In this document: in pieces, positions 1 through 11,899 of the stretch
Layout: the number at the start of each line of letters is the position of its first letter
Numbering within the stretch: the stretch's first letter is position 1
Assembly (NCBI GenBank): GCA_021234155.1
Contig: JAJEKV010000014.1
Span: 8,387,563 to 8,451,562 of the forward strand
Direction: 5' to 3'
DNA length: 64,000 nucleotides
Source: Isoetes taiwanensis
Taxonomy: Eukaryota; Streptophyta; Lycopodiopsida; Isoetales; Isoetaceae
Position numbers and translations under genes: made by a program
Notes under the pieces: generated by a model
Database searches by the model: none
What the model was told of the DNA's origin: nothing
What the model saw: the letters and a program-made list of their open reading frames with translations, nothing else

Positions 1-599
1 GTAGAATATAATGAAAGGGAAAAGCACCATAATTATCAGTGGATGTCATTTTCTAAAGATAGCTTGGATCATTTATAGCACCACTTTGCAACATTTTATG
101 TATCATTAAGTTACTGAATATCTACTAACTTATCAAACTATAATCCTCTTGCCGCTATTTGAAGAGTCCTTTCATGGGGCCCTACTGGAAGACCCAAACA
201 TGCGAAGTTTTTCAACCACAACAGTCTGCATGGCCTCTTTTGCTGATGCCAATACTTCAATGAGATCTTTCTTAGGCCGGACTATGGACTGCATATAAGT
301 AGTTCGCACTTTTGTATTTATATTAAATTTTCGCACTCCAATCTCAATGCAGGCCTGTGAGACACACATTAAATTTTGAGACTTACACAAATGGTTCGTC
401 TTATTGAAAAGTCTGAAAATGTACCTTCACCGTTTTACAAGGTAAACCAGATGCGCCATGCAGAACTAGTGGTACATTATATTCAGATGCAACAACCTTT
501 AAGTCCTGTTCAGCAGACACAGAATCACACACATATAGCATTAAACACCTTCACTATTTATTGTTAAGAATGACTTTATAACATACCTTAATTAGGTTG

Positions 600-1958
600 G
601 AATCTAATTTGCATTTGCTATAATTCCATTGGTAGTTCATTGACATCTGTAGTGATAAAATTATCGATGAAGCAAACTATCTCACTCTATGATGCATACG
701 GATATTGCGGAGCTCCATGAATCCACAAGATCATATGATCGTGAGGACTTCCTCTATGCTGAAATTGTATAACACATATAGAGTCCACTACACCACTGGC
801 TAATATTGATTGTTCGCAAAGAACTAACTTTATTCCAGTTATTCTATTTACATAATCCCTTGCACAAGTTACAGGATCGGCTCTAACAAGTTCAAGCACC
901 GTTTTCTTTTCTGTCCACTATTGTTCGTTTGCCTTCTCTACTATATCAGGATTTAAGAACTTCAATGCAGCTACCAAATCTAGCCAATATGCTTCAGCCA
1001 TACTGAACGTTGCAAATATAGCAGGTGGACCTAATTCTCGTATCATTGCCATTGCGTCCTTTTTTACCGCATCTAATTTTTGAGGTGACGGACGTAAGGA
1101 CTTCAAATCATTATATCCCATATTTGTTTTACAAATTTCTCGCAATTTTCCAGAATCCAAAGCATTAATTGCTTTAGATTAAGATTACTTCGTCTACCTC
1201 GGCGGATGCGAAAGTTTGCTGAACCATTGACAAATTGCGGCTCTTCTTTTACTAACTTGAAGAATGTATTTGACACAGACCTTGCAAAACGCCAATCAAA
1301 ATTCATCAATTTCCAATGACAAATTTGCTTATAAGCGGCCTTGGCTCATCTTCAAACAACTCTGGGAAACATATTTCTTCTGCATGTGGAATAGCATACA
1401 ACCCTAAAGGATGAGATCCTTCACCAGGAGCTACGACAACAACCGTATCTTCGTAACCTCTTATCATCTCAGGACTTACATTCCAAACTAAAGTGTCTCC
1501 TTCATGTTCAGTGCTGTTTTGTTCCACATCATCATCAACTGCATCAATCTCGATGACATCAATATTCTTCTAAATAAAGCACTCCAATCTTCAATAACTT
1601 TAACGTTTGCCTCCATGTATAAATTGCTATTTTGTATTGAGTTCAATGCTGAGATTACGACAAAGGGTCAAACAGAACCTTCCGTGTGTGCACTTACATC
1701 AGACATTCTTCTTTTCAGCTGCAACCTTGACACATCTTCATTATCATGTAAACGTGGTAATGCAACTTGAGTTCCTTCGACATCTGCAGCGACGTGTATC
1801 AGGGCCCCACGTGATCGTTGCTGACCAACTCTATTATCTGATAATGATATTAAAGCAAACGGAATTCTCAATGACACGAGCCGATTTTCCAATTCTGATA
1901 ACTTCTTCACATCTTCTGATGCACAATGCACTTTCTTTTCCGACTGCAATTTTGGCAC
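600..1958 (-). pseudogene. Helitron2/Helentron-type Rep remnant (N-terminal half)
   Basis: Read on the minus strand, four open pieces follow the order of a Helitron Rep N-terminal region. Piece 1 (1958-1668) has IPFALISL, then VEGTQVALPR and LQLKRRMS, the block preceding the HUH domain in Helitron2 proteins. Piece 2 (1527-1306) has APGEGSHPLGLYAIPHAEE and CFPELF. Pieces 3-4 (1309-918) include RELGPPAIFATFSMAEAYW. The last piece (899-687) has RADPVTCARDYV and then FQHRGSPHDHMILWI, the HUH motif (H..H) of rolling-circle Helitron Reps. An in-frame stop follows, then EIVCFIDNFIT, which matches the next conserved block. Several frameshifts and stops separate the pieces and no helicase domain is seen before the window edge, so this copy is dead. 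The family call comes from remembered Helitron2 motifs. Confidence 0.82.
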
Positions 1959-4146
1959 GTGTAACTACGAACATTATATGGTTTACCATTAATCAGATTC
2001 CAAATATTCTTGAATCAGATACCACTAATTAGATTCTTAACATCAAAATGAAAAGAGCAGATATAAATGCTGGGTACTCACGCAATACACTCATCAAGAC
2101 ACTTTAGCAAAGGCAAGAAATGAATATTAGCGACACTCGTACTTGGCGCATAAAATTGTGTCGTTATCTGCAATAAGCAGTAGTAATCTCAATGGCAGCT
2201 TTCATAACTTTGGGAAGGCCCAATAGACTAAGTCCTCTATGACCAACTGCATTGTTGGTAAACATACATCAGCATATTACATTTTCAAGTTCATCAAAAT
2301 AGTTCAGCTTGTTCCGTAAAGCATCAGCAAATTCAACTAGTTTGTCTTTCTTCATGACCTGCAATCCTATCAAGTTGCCACATAATTAGCATAAAGGGAC
2401 TAAAGAAACTTGAATACTAATCTGCATAGCTAAAGGGAAACTATATTTAAAGACAACTATAAGATAATTCCACCATAACACTGTAATCGGAGACGCACAG
2501 TTGCCTCGTGAAGATTAAATTGCATGCATGGATGGACTATCGCCATCTCATTTTTCTGTTTGTTATGAAGGTTGTTTCCTACATTAAGCAACTAAGTGCC
2601 TATCAGTCTCTCGCAAGCATCATGAAGTGTACTGGTCTTTATCGCAACTGCTTGGTGTTGCGTTTGCAAATCATCAAATAAACCAAGTGTGTTATCCACC
2701 TGAGGTTGCATATGTGAAGCTTGGGTTAAACAGAAAGTTAAACAAGCATTAAGCCTAGTTCCAAATCAGTACCTGATTAAGAATTCTTTCACAGGTTTGA
2801 AGGTGTCCTGTAAGGGTGTTCACATACCGCCGTTATTTTTCTTCTGTCTGTAAATATGATCAAACAAATACATGGAAATTTTGCAACTAATCCCACAACT
2901 TGAAAACATTTGCAATGAAAAGGAAACGAACCTCTGACTTCATGGCAGACTCCAAATCAGTATGCCACTTATAGAACTGCACACCAATTTAATAATCAAT
3001 CTTATTTCCATGCTGCGCCTCTTAAGGCTTTGTCAACTTACCTGGTGTCAATTAAGCAAGACCACATCAAAAGTGGTGTGCATTTCACTTTGTGGAGTTG
3101 TGGAATTCGTTTCTTCTAGTTTTACTGACTCCTTAGTTTATTTCAAGTACAAAGATAGTGGATGTTTACAAAAGTTTAGCAAGACTTTACGCAAAAATGA
3201 TTCTTACAAACTCCAATTACAAAAGTTTAGCAAGACTTTACGCAAAAATGATTCTTACAAACTCCAATTCCTCCTACTTTCATTCAACACTCATTGAATT
3301 ACAGAGATGCTTGCGGCTCACATTTCAGTTGTGGACCATCACTTAATTACATCTATCTATAGGAGCTCATAGATAAATGGAACATGCATCTTCCATCTAT
3401 CAACTATATGAGAACACATGGATGCAGGCATCTTAAATATCTTAGCACGCAAAAACTGCATAGCATTAAAGGTTCCCTTCCATGTTTTAATACAAACTGT
3501 TCTCTGATGCTACAGCAAATGCCTCTCAACACAAATTGCCCATTTCAACACAAACATGCTGCCATACTCATTTAAACAAGCAAGTGATTCCATTGTTTCA
3601 ATAACAATCTTTACTTAAGGACCAAAGGTTAACCTTACCCAAGATCACAATAACACAAAGACATAAATTACCTTATCTTTGGAGCGCCTTCCCATTTTCA
3701 TATCTAAAGGCCATTTATATTCCCAACAAAATATCAAAGAATCCACATCTTAAAAACAACAGATTCAAAACATACCTTAATGATGCTCATTATGAAACAA
3801 AAATGTCAGACATATGTAGCTCCATTATAGTAGAGTCTCAGACCAAAAACACCAAACCTAAGACTCGATATGACATTGATGGATTCATTGTTTTAGCACA
3901 GTCTCCTCCTAATATATGATTACATTTCATGAACAACAAGACACAATCATTAATTTGTTTTGAACAATCAAATCAATTTAAGTAACATAAACTACAATTG
4001 CATTACACTTCAGTACAAAAGCATACTTTCATTTACTTAATTACAAATATTTAACCTCGATACTATAACCTAACAACTATGCCAACTTCTGAACAACCAA
4101 CCATAGAACCTAAACAACTAGAAAATTCATGATTTCTCCGGTATAG
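1959..4146. other. No recognised gene; AT-rich, decayed
   Basis: Only short open frames occur here and none matches a family I know. On the minus strand around 2080-2240 there are short gene-like stretches, but no convincing splice pattern. The one clear structure is a 51-bp tandem duplication at 3168-3269. Confidence 0.5.
3168..3269. repeat. 51-bp perfect tandem duplication (2 copies)
   Basis: The 51-bp unit beginning ACAAAAGTTTAGCAAGAC occurs at 3168-3218 and again at 3219-3269 without a difference. It looks like a recent local duplication. It produces a repeated 17-residue segment in a spurious forward reading frame. Confidence 0.95.
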
Positions 4147-5501
4147 TTACATATTAACTGGCCTATTACGCAAAAACATCCTTTGCAACTCATGTGGATC
4201 ACGCATAAGTGCTGACAAAGTCCCTCCATCTTTGTACCCAAACAATGCATCTAAAACCTGCCCACCGACAGAAATGCGCACAGTCTTAGTTGGCGTTACT
4301 ATTTTCCCTAGTAATGTCAATTGTCCCCTCACATCTCATCCACCACACCTAATGCAGATAGCATCTACATGATTTTCCTCCAAACAGTTATTGCAAACAA
4401 ACTCGGTGATGTTCTTTGCATCAACCTGTAATCGCAACTGCCCTGTAATCTGTTCCACACAACATCTAAAATGTTTAACTAAACAACTTTGGAAATAATA
4501 AATCATACAAACCTAATACATTGAACACGAAACTAATACCTCACCACCGTTTAGCAGCTGATTGTGGGTCGAGAACACAACATTCCTTAGATATTCAACA
4601 AAAGCACCATTGTATTTAAAGACGGTAAGAAATGCGCTCTTAGAAGGGCTCAAAGGCCTAAACGCTAGAATTGCTCCTGTGGTGACAAGACTTCGAGAAT
4701 TCGACACAATACAATGTGCAATGCTCTTGAACAATGCCACTGGCCTTGCTCCAGACAAATACAACGTCTTCAGACATTCAAATTAAGACCTCTTCTCACT
4801 GCAAAAATATAGCTCAGCTGAATCCTCTGCACGTACACCATCTGCAATACGTAACAAAGGCTCATTCCTTGTCTCGTCCAACCCAATGATTGTAGCCATT
4901 ATACTACCATTCACTCACAAGTGACATGGTGCTTCTACCAAAGCTGCTACATGCGGCCCTTGTGTAGGTAACAATTTCAACACTATCTGCTCGCTAGAAA
5001 CAAAATACATTTCTGTCTGAGGCAAAATTTGTATAACACTTTCACAATCACCATATTGAAAAGAACGATCTGTAGGTATAATACCATAGTTCTTGATACC
5101 CAACCAAGTACCGGGCTTAAGAAACCATTGCGCACGATGGAAACCACTTCCTTCTGCACTGACCGTTATGGTTTGACAGGCTTATTGATCTACCACATCT
5201 GCCATCAGAATACATTCCTTACAAGTCCCTGTCCATTCGAATGTCTATATTGAGCAAGCACAAGAACACGTATATGGTTCCCAGGAAATTGCATCAAAGA
5301 AAAACAATTTTGCTGCAACATTTGCAAAGGTCCTTGTGAGCCTGGCTCCAAATAAAACAAATTGTCCATTTCATGCAGCTCCATCTCTAAATTTATAGAA
5401 TTGTTACACTGACCAACAGCATTAACATAATTCAAATCCTCGGCTTGCACCTTTTCAATTTGCATCGAAGTAACCGAAGAAACCGTAAAACTAGATGCCA
5501 T
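4147..5501 (-). CDS. Unidentified multi-exon gene with zinc-ribbon, possible OB-fold protein (partial or decayed)
   Basis: Minus-strand coding pieces at 5501-5223, 5150-4915, 4764-4513 and 4460-4147 have protein-like composition. The first starts MASSFTVSS after an in-frame ATG. The last holds two CxxC pairs (CNNC 17 residues before CIRC), then RISVGGQVLDALFGY. A zinc ribbon inserted before such a strand-rich segment is the layout of RPA70 C-terminal or similar ssDNA-binding OB folds. I do not recognise the family with certainty. Good donor sites (gtaagg near 5222, gtgagt near 4918) are visible, but joins made by hand fall out of phase, and an in-frame TGA follows the CIRCGG segment. It may be a pseudogene or have exons that I misplace. 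It could be cargo of the neighbouring Helitron, since plant Helitrons can carry RPA-like genes, but nothing here proves that. Confidence 0.4.
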
Positions 5502-6127
5502 GGCGAACTAAAGCTAAAATGCATCACAAACGTACAAGCCTAATGTCGCAGATTTCATATTCTTTATATACAAGACAATTGCAACGCTGTCTTTAACTTA
5601 TCAAATAGTCAGGATTTATTGCCAAAACAAACTTCAGTAAACTAAACTACACCAACGAGTTCACAATTGTTGCCCAATATAAACTTGACTGAACTGAACT
5701 AAAGTGAACAATCCAAAATAACAGTTCTACATTTCATATCCACATGTATTCTACAACAATAACATGCGTCAATGCTCCATCTATTTGCCAATCATATTTT
5801 CTTCACTTCTTATGATCCCTTATTGTCGTTCATATTGCGCCACTAGGCATGTAAGAATCAGTGACACATGAGAATCGATATTATGCATCAGCAATCCCAG
5901 AGATCATACAAACTAATGTAGTAACAAAAGTACCTAGCCGACCTTACTACCTAGGCTATGCCACACTCAAAATGCTACTATTATGTTCGTTTTATGTAAA
6001 TAGCTATCAAACAATTGTACATAATAAAAATACTACTAAATAAAGAGACAGTAACTTCTTTTGCCCATCTGATTTGGGACATTTAAGAATAAGAATGTTC
6101 TTAGCACATAAATCTCGAGAATTATAT

Positions 6128-6163
<36 letters not shown>

Positions 6164-7075
6164 AAATTGATCCATGGGATGAATACACTACAATTGTCAC
6201 AGTTTTATACTTTGTAAATGAACCTTTTTGAAAATAGTCATATGATACCTTGGCCATAAGAATTCCAACCTCCACTTGAGCACTTCTCAATACCACAACA
6301 ATGGCATTTTGATTTTCCTTAGGCATCCTCATGAATTAATTATGAAGACTTTAAGACATCCTTAGAAACTAATGTTAATGGACTAATGTGCATGATGATA
6401 CACTCTACTTAATCGTTAAGCATAAGCAAATGCTAAATGTATATCGACTAATTGAAACTTTATTGCTTTTATGCCTCAATAAGAAAATATGTTGATAGAA
6501 ATCAGATAAACACGTTCCACCATATTTTAAAATATTGTAGGCCACTGTTCAAGAACAAATGCTAAATCTTCCTGATACACTGTCGATTTTTCTAGGAGAA
6601 GCCCCTTGAAGTTTACATAGCTCATCTCGTCGACAAGATAGCTGTACCGACAAGATGTCCCCATTGCTGTAGACACCGGACATTGTATTGGTTCCCTTAC
6701 AAAAATAAGAATTCATTGTACCTCAAAACCAAAGCATTATTTGTATACCCTGAATGTACAATTGATAAGCGATGTTATAAATAATAGCCAACACTCTTCA
6801 ACAACCAGGGTAAAAGAGACCGAAGATGCGAACAGACTTCGACTTTGCAATTGGTGACATCTCATCAACTATTGTTGTGTCGGCTTGAAAGACAACAACA
6901 GGCCTATATCCTCTGCTCAAGGGAACAAGGTATCTCATTCAGACCCCTAATCTTTGCACAAAACATTGCAAAAGCCTTTACAAATCTAAATCTAAGATAA
7001 ACTAAAAATAAATTGCTTGTCAATACTTGAATACTCCCTAGAGCAATCAAGCAATATAAAACATAAGGCAACCCA
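5502..7075. other. Intergenic, AT-rich; holds a poly(A) tract
   Basis: No coding region is supported. The stretch contains a run of 31 A at 6132-6162. Such a run could mark the 3' end of a plus-strand retroposed sequence, but I found no target-site duplication around it. Confidence 0.5.
6132..6162 (+). repeat. A31 homopolymer
   Basis: Thirty-one consecutive A follow TATATATTT. This is either a retroposon tail or a slippage-prone homopolymer. The flanks give no matching direct repeat that I could find. Confidence 0.9.
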
Positions 7076-7668
7076 TGGTTTTGGGGGTGTGATGTGGCAT
7101 TCCCTTATTGGTTAAAATAAATATAAAGGAAAATCGAAGATCCCTGATCGCAGGCTGCTATAAGCAGCCAGATCAATTTAAAATAGGTCGGATCTGAGCA
7201 TAGGATGCTCAATTTCTGCTCCAGAAAAGGCCCATCTGCCTTTTTCTAGCTATTCTTGGCCGTAAAGGCCTTATAAAAGGATTTGGTGACGATTTCTGGA
7301 ATCGCAGTTTTACCTCTGGAGCCAAGCAATTGGAGTATTCTGCTTTCCCTGGCTGCTTGATCTTCAGCCTCTGGGGGTTTAGCGCCATTTCGAATTGATT
7401 GGTAATCAATTCGGCTTGTTCCGAGCAACTCCATATTTTGGTGCTGCTTGTGAGGTCACTCCGTTCTTGGAGCGTTCATGACTTCTCTTTGAGCAATACT
7501 GCTACTGCAATATCAAGTTCTTGCGATAGAACTTCTGAAGCTGGGCTTCAGGCTGATCCTGGGGATCAGTGGCGGTTGTGCGTGGGGAGTTCTAGGAACT
7601 CATGGTTGAGGGGAACTATGGGAGTTCTAGGCAGCACAATCGGACCTACTTCCTGTAGGTTGTGACCG
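7076..7668 (+). repeat. 5' LTR remnant of the chromovirus (5' end missing)
   Basis: Positions 7076-7380 match 13281-13584 closely, with shared blocks such as TCGGATCTGAGCATAGGATG and ACGATTTCTGGAATCGCAG. The rest, to about 7668, has no partner because the 3' LTR is cut short. The first ~190 bp expected from the 3' LTR start at 13093 are absent. Confidence 0.85.
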
Positions 7669-7670
7669 TT

Positions 7671-7682
7671 TGATATCAGAGC
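7671..7682 (+). other. Primer binding site, initiator tRNA-Met type
   Basis: TGATATCAGAGC differs at one base from TGGTATCAGAGC, the usual plant tRNA-iMet primer site. Its position directly inside the 5' LTR supports the call and fixes the LTR end near 7668-7670. Confidence 0.8.
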
Positions 7683-7716
7683 CCAGTTTCGAGCCATGGC
7701 TGATCCAACATAGGGT

Positions 7717-9050
7717 ATGGGGCAACCAATTGATGGGTTGCCAACTATAGCTTTAACGGATGTCATAGTACCTGCGCTCCAAGACATCCATTTGGAAGAC
7801 TTCCCTGTGCTCGATTTTGAAGCGATGCTGCAGGCACAACCTAGTGTGGGGTTGTCAGCTCCATCCATAATTGCTGTTAGTGTGCAGCCTCTTAGTAGTA
7901 CCGGACACCCTGGGGGTAACCCAGTTCCACAGGCAGGCTTGGCAACTAGCGAGGCGAGTACTGTTGTCAATGGAGTAGGCTCTGGGAGCAGTACTCCAAC
8001 AGCACCATTGCTGGTGACTACGATAACAGTTACTACTGTGCCAGAGGGTTCCCCAGAAGAGCAATCCTTGATTGCTAGAACCCTGGACAATATGCAGCGA
8101 CAAATGAATCGATGGATTCTGGAAAGCGCTGCCCGGGAGCAACATCTTAAAGAGTCTATTGATAGGCTCATGCAGAACTCTAGGAGTACTGCAAATAATT
8201 CCACAACCCAAACGGTACGAGGTACTGCAAGGGGACAGGCAGCTGCGAATGCACCACTTGTGGTTGGTCACTCTATGCCAGACACAGTCAACCAGCTGTG
8301 AGTGATCCTCCCACGGAAACCTTGAAAAGAGTCTCAGAAGACGAAATCAAAGCTCCGGAAAACACGAAAATGCCAGAGTTTGATGGAACGGGAACGCCAG
8401 AGGATGCGATGCTCTAGCTGGGTCGCATGAAATTATATTATGCGGCTACTAAGAAAGGCGATACCGCAAAGGTATTGCACGCCTCTCTTAACTTAAAAGG
8501 CTGCTTCGTGGTGGACTATCCACACTGACAGCGGAAAGACTTTCTGGTCTTGGACAGACTTCTTTAAACAATTCAAAGATGAGTATGCGCATCATTTTGA
8601 TAGTCGCCATGCACTAATATCACTCCGGAAGTCAGTGCAAATTGGGACTTTACAGGAGTACGTTAGTAAGCTCCGTGGGTTGTTTGCGAGACTTCCCGAC
8701 CTTACCCCTCAGATGAGGGTAGACCACTTTGTCAACGGTCTGAAAGAAGTCAGTATTAAAACACACCAATTGCAAGCAGAACCAAAGGCTTCGAGGAAGC
8801 AGTGGAGCTTACAAGGAAAGGTTGGTCGTGGGGAACCTTAGAAGACCAAGAAGAGTTTTGATTGGAAGTCAAAATGAGCTGATAATTCTGCGGATGCGTC
8901 ATCTGCTAAGAAGAGGAAGCGGAATCAGTCTAATAAAAAGGCTGCGGGGCAGTCTAAAGATTCCAGTCAAAAGAAGGCAGCTATAAAGTGCTATAATTGC
9001 CAGGGCATGGGTCATTATACGAGAGAATGTCCTAAGCTGCAAAAGCCAAA
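7717..9050 (+). pseudogene. Chromovirus gag (broken)
   Basis: An open frame at 7717-8301 gives 194 residues. After a +1 shift it continues as SEDEIKAPENTKMPEFDGTG, the start of the retrotransposon gag domain. A piece at 8635-8841 (LQEYVSKLRGLFARLPDLT) is the typical gag core. The C-terminal zinc knuckle CYNCQGMGHYTREC (CX2CX4HX4C) lies at 8989-9030. At least three stops or frameshifts separate these parts. Confidence 0.88.
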
Positions 9051-10246
9051 GAAGACAGTAGCTGTAACGGCCAAAACACCATCGGATGGTGAAGCTGTGA
9101 AGACGTTGTTGTCCATCGCGGGAGAAGAAAGCATGGTAAATGATTCTTCTAAAGTTTTCTTTGGTAAAGTTATACGTGTTCTAAGTAGAATCAAGGGAAA
9201 GAATGTGGTTGTTCTTATCGCTGCGAGCACTGACAATTTCTTGTCTGCAAACTTAGCAAGGGAGTTAGGCCTAGAGCTGACGAAGGTGACTCCGTATGTG
9301 GTTGAAGGAGAGGTGGGGCCTCAAGTTCAGCGTGGAGATCAACAAGCGCAGGGCGTAGACTTGATACTTCAAGATAGAAATTCACCTAGAGCAGTACAGT
9401 TTAGAATTGACGTCGATTTGATCAATTTGAAATGTTATGATGTCATTTTAGGGATAAAATGGCTTCAAACTGCACGTCCGCTCATTGACTGGGCATCCCA
9501 TGCGTTAACTTTCAAGTTAGAAGACACTAAGTCTGTTAGTATACAAGGATCACCTTATGTGGGATCCGGGAAATTGTTGTCGGCCACTCAGGAAAAAACT
9601 GCTTTTAGAGTGAATAATAATCAAGTTTTTGGAATTTATGTATACGATGATGATATATGTGCTAAAACTTGTAATTCACTTGTAGCGCAATCGGATGGAA
9701 GCTCCCAACTTCATCCTCAGTTACTTGATCTTTTGGAAAGATACAAGGATGTGTTTCTCGAGGAGTTGCCTATAGGGCCACCTCCGTCGAGCATGAGTTT
9801 GACCTCGAGCCTGGAACTAAACCAATGGCAAGAGCGCTTTAGCGCTTGAGTCCTCTTGAATTAGAGAAAGTTAAAAAGCAAGTTAAGAAATTGCTTGAAA
9901 AGGGTTTTATCCAACCAAGTAAATTTTCTTTTGCAGCATCAATGATGCTAGTTAAGAAAAAAGATGAGACTATGTGCATGTGCATAGATTATCGCGCGCT
10001 TAACAAAGCAACAATTAAGGATAGATATCCTTTACCATGGATTGACGATATCTTAGATCGTTTGGGCGGTGCAACTTCGTTTCCAAGATTGATCTGAGAA
10101 GTGGATATCATTAAATTAAGATCCGTGAAGGTGATGAGCCAAAAATAGCTTTTCGAGCTCATCAGGGTCATTATGAGTTCTTAATCATGCCCTTTGGTCT
10201 CCCCAATGCGCCAGCTACCTTCATGAGGTTAATGAACCGAGTATTC
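9031..10246 (+). pseudogene. Chromovirus protease and N-terminal RT (broken)
   Basis: The frame at 9007-9849 runs from the zinc knuckle through a retropepsin-like domain. Where a D-S/T-G catalytic triplet is expected, the sequence reads AAST in the context VVLIAASTDNFLSANLARE, so the active-site aspartate is lost. RT begins with LLERYKDVFLEELP, shifts frame near 9790-9846, and continues with CIDYRALNKATIKDRYPLP. A stop follows near 10097, then [20 protein letters not shown] in another frame. The RT then stops abruptly at about 10246, after MNRVF, where foreign DNA begins. Confidence 0.9.
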
Positions 10247-11015
10247 GCTGTTCAAACAATTCAGTGGCCTTGTGTCAAAGCCCTCTTTATCTTTCGATTT
10301 CTAACAATTTTTCTGTGAATATTTGGCTTTGGAGTTAATCCTTTAATAAAGGCTGCAACAAAGTACGGTGTATTAGAATTTGACTTCTTTGGCATTTCAA
10401 AAGATAAGAGATAAACCTCTCAACATAATAGTTTATACTTTCACCAAAGCAAATGCAAAATGACTATAATTTATTTGCAAGTCTTGAGGCACAGAAAGCT
10501 TCCCAAACCTTGCCAAAAACTTCTAAACAAGAGACTCATAAGTGATAGTGCCCATAATATAGTAACATGGTCACACCACGCACTAACTTCATCTGCCGTC
10601 ATGCATTTTTCAAATTCAAAAGACTCACAACCTTCTTTTGTAACCATAGTCTTGATAGTACTCATTAAAAAGTTTTAGAAAATGGCTTGCATCCATATTT
10701 GAACTCGGGTTCATAAATAGGTGGTGGCACAGGTAAACTCAAATAATCGATAGGTAGAAGAAAACACATGCTGCAAAACTGGGACTTGAGATAGTTGGGC
10801 ATTTTCTTCTTGTTTCAGCATTTCAGTATGATCATTTAAATCAATGTTCAACAGATCCAAAAAAGATCTCAATAGAACCTCCAAAACGTTAACATCAAAC
10901 CTGGTACTTAAAGTTAACTTGAGAGAGATAGCTTGAAAAAAGATTCTCAAGCTAGGTTACTTAAAACCTCCATATCACTTGAAGTGATCAGTTTGTAGCA
11001 CAAATTTCTTTGAGA
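10247..11015 (-). mobile_element. Antisense gag fragment of another Ty3-type element, inserted in RT
   Basis: About 770 bp break the RT between MNRVF and SLEEHFQHLEQVL. The RT piece containing the YxDD catalytic box is gone. On the minus strand the insert reads SLPVPPPIYEPEFKYGCKP, followed by TADEVSAWCDHV and later sequence with the layout of a gag capsid. The gag of the Ty3 element at 33.4-45.8 kb has the same layout (TPVPTFDPSINANNFLKTF, then NEEVRAWLEYV). The insert is thus a diverged relative of that gag. No target duplication is visible at its edges, so it may have arrived by recombination or repair instead of clean insertion. Confidence 0.7.
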
Positions 11016-11832
11016 AACTCATTGGAAGAACACTTTCAACATCTAGAGCAAGTGCTTAAAGTGTTGTGATCCAATAAGTTGTATGCCAAAACCTCTAAAT
11101 GCGATTTCCTCAAGCAAAGGGTTGCTTATTTGGGTCACATCTTGTGGGGAGGGAGTGTCTCCAGACCCTAGCAAGGTACGAGCGGTACAGGAATGGACTC
11201 AACCTGAGAATGTTCATGAGTCGAGAAGTTTTCTTGGGTTGGCTACCTATTATAGAAAATTTGTACCTAAGTTTTCTAAGGTAGTAGCCCCGCTCACCGA
11301 TCTTTTGAGGAAAGTTCAAGAGTATGTGTGGGGTCGAGCTTAGCAAGAGACCTTTGAACGGATTAAAAGTCTTTTGGTGAGTAGTCCAGTACTGAAGGTA
11401 CCTGACCTCAACGAGTCGTTTGAGGTATACACGGATGCTTGCGGGCAAGCTCTAGGAGTTGTGCTCTAGGAGTTGTGCTTATGCATATGAAAGTCGTAAG
11501 CTTAATCAAGCAGAACGGAATTATGCGACATATAAGCAGGAACTATTGACTATAGTTCATGCATTGAAGACGGGCGGTACTACTTGAGATATGGTACCAG
11601 TAAAGAGCCACACAATTTTGTGGTTTATACTAACAACAAGCCCTTGAGGTTTTTGCAAAGCCAAGCTGAGATTAGTCCTAGGCAAGCTAGGTGGCTTGAC
11701 TTTTTGCATGAGTTCCATTTTAGTATTGAGCATACCCCTGGAAAGAATAATCCGGTTGCGGATGCCTTATCCAGGATTAAGCATTTGAGTACTTTGATGG
11801 TAGGGGAGAGTGATCTCTTCCAAAGGATTTAA
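11016..11832 (+). pseudogene. Chromovirus RT C-terminus and RNase H (broken)
   Basis: RT resumes with KLYAK and then a lightly shifted copy of the thumb region. Next come VSPDPSKVRAVQEWTQP and SFLGLATYYRKFVPKFSK, the typical RT-to-RNase H link. A stop follows at 11341-11343. RNase H pieces include YTDAC near 11429 and, in 11584-11832, HFSIEHTPGKNNPVADALSR, the conserved end of the Ty3 RNase H. Confidence 0.9.
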
Positions 11833-11899
11833 GACGCATATCAAGAAGATAAGCAACAACCCGCAGTAACCAAATTTGGGGATTGGTAGACTGAGCAAG

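Noticed and set aside
7399-8271. Overlapping frames in the chromovirus LTR and antisense to gag
   Set aside because: They are LTR or antisense shadows. The plus-strand gag frame explains the region.
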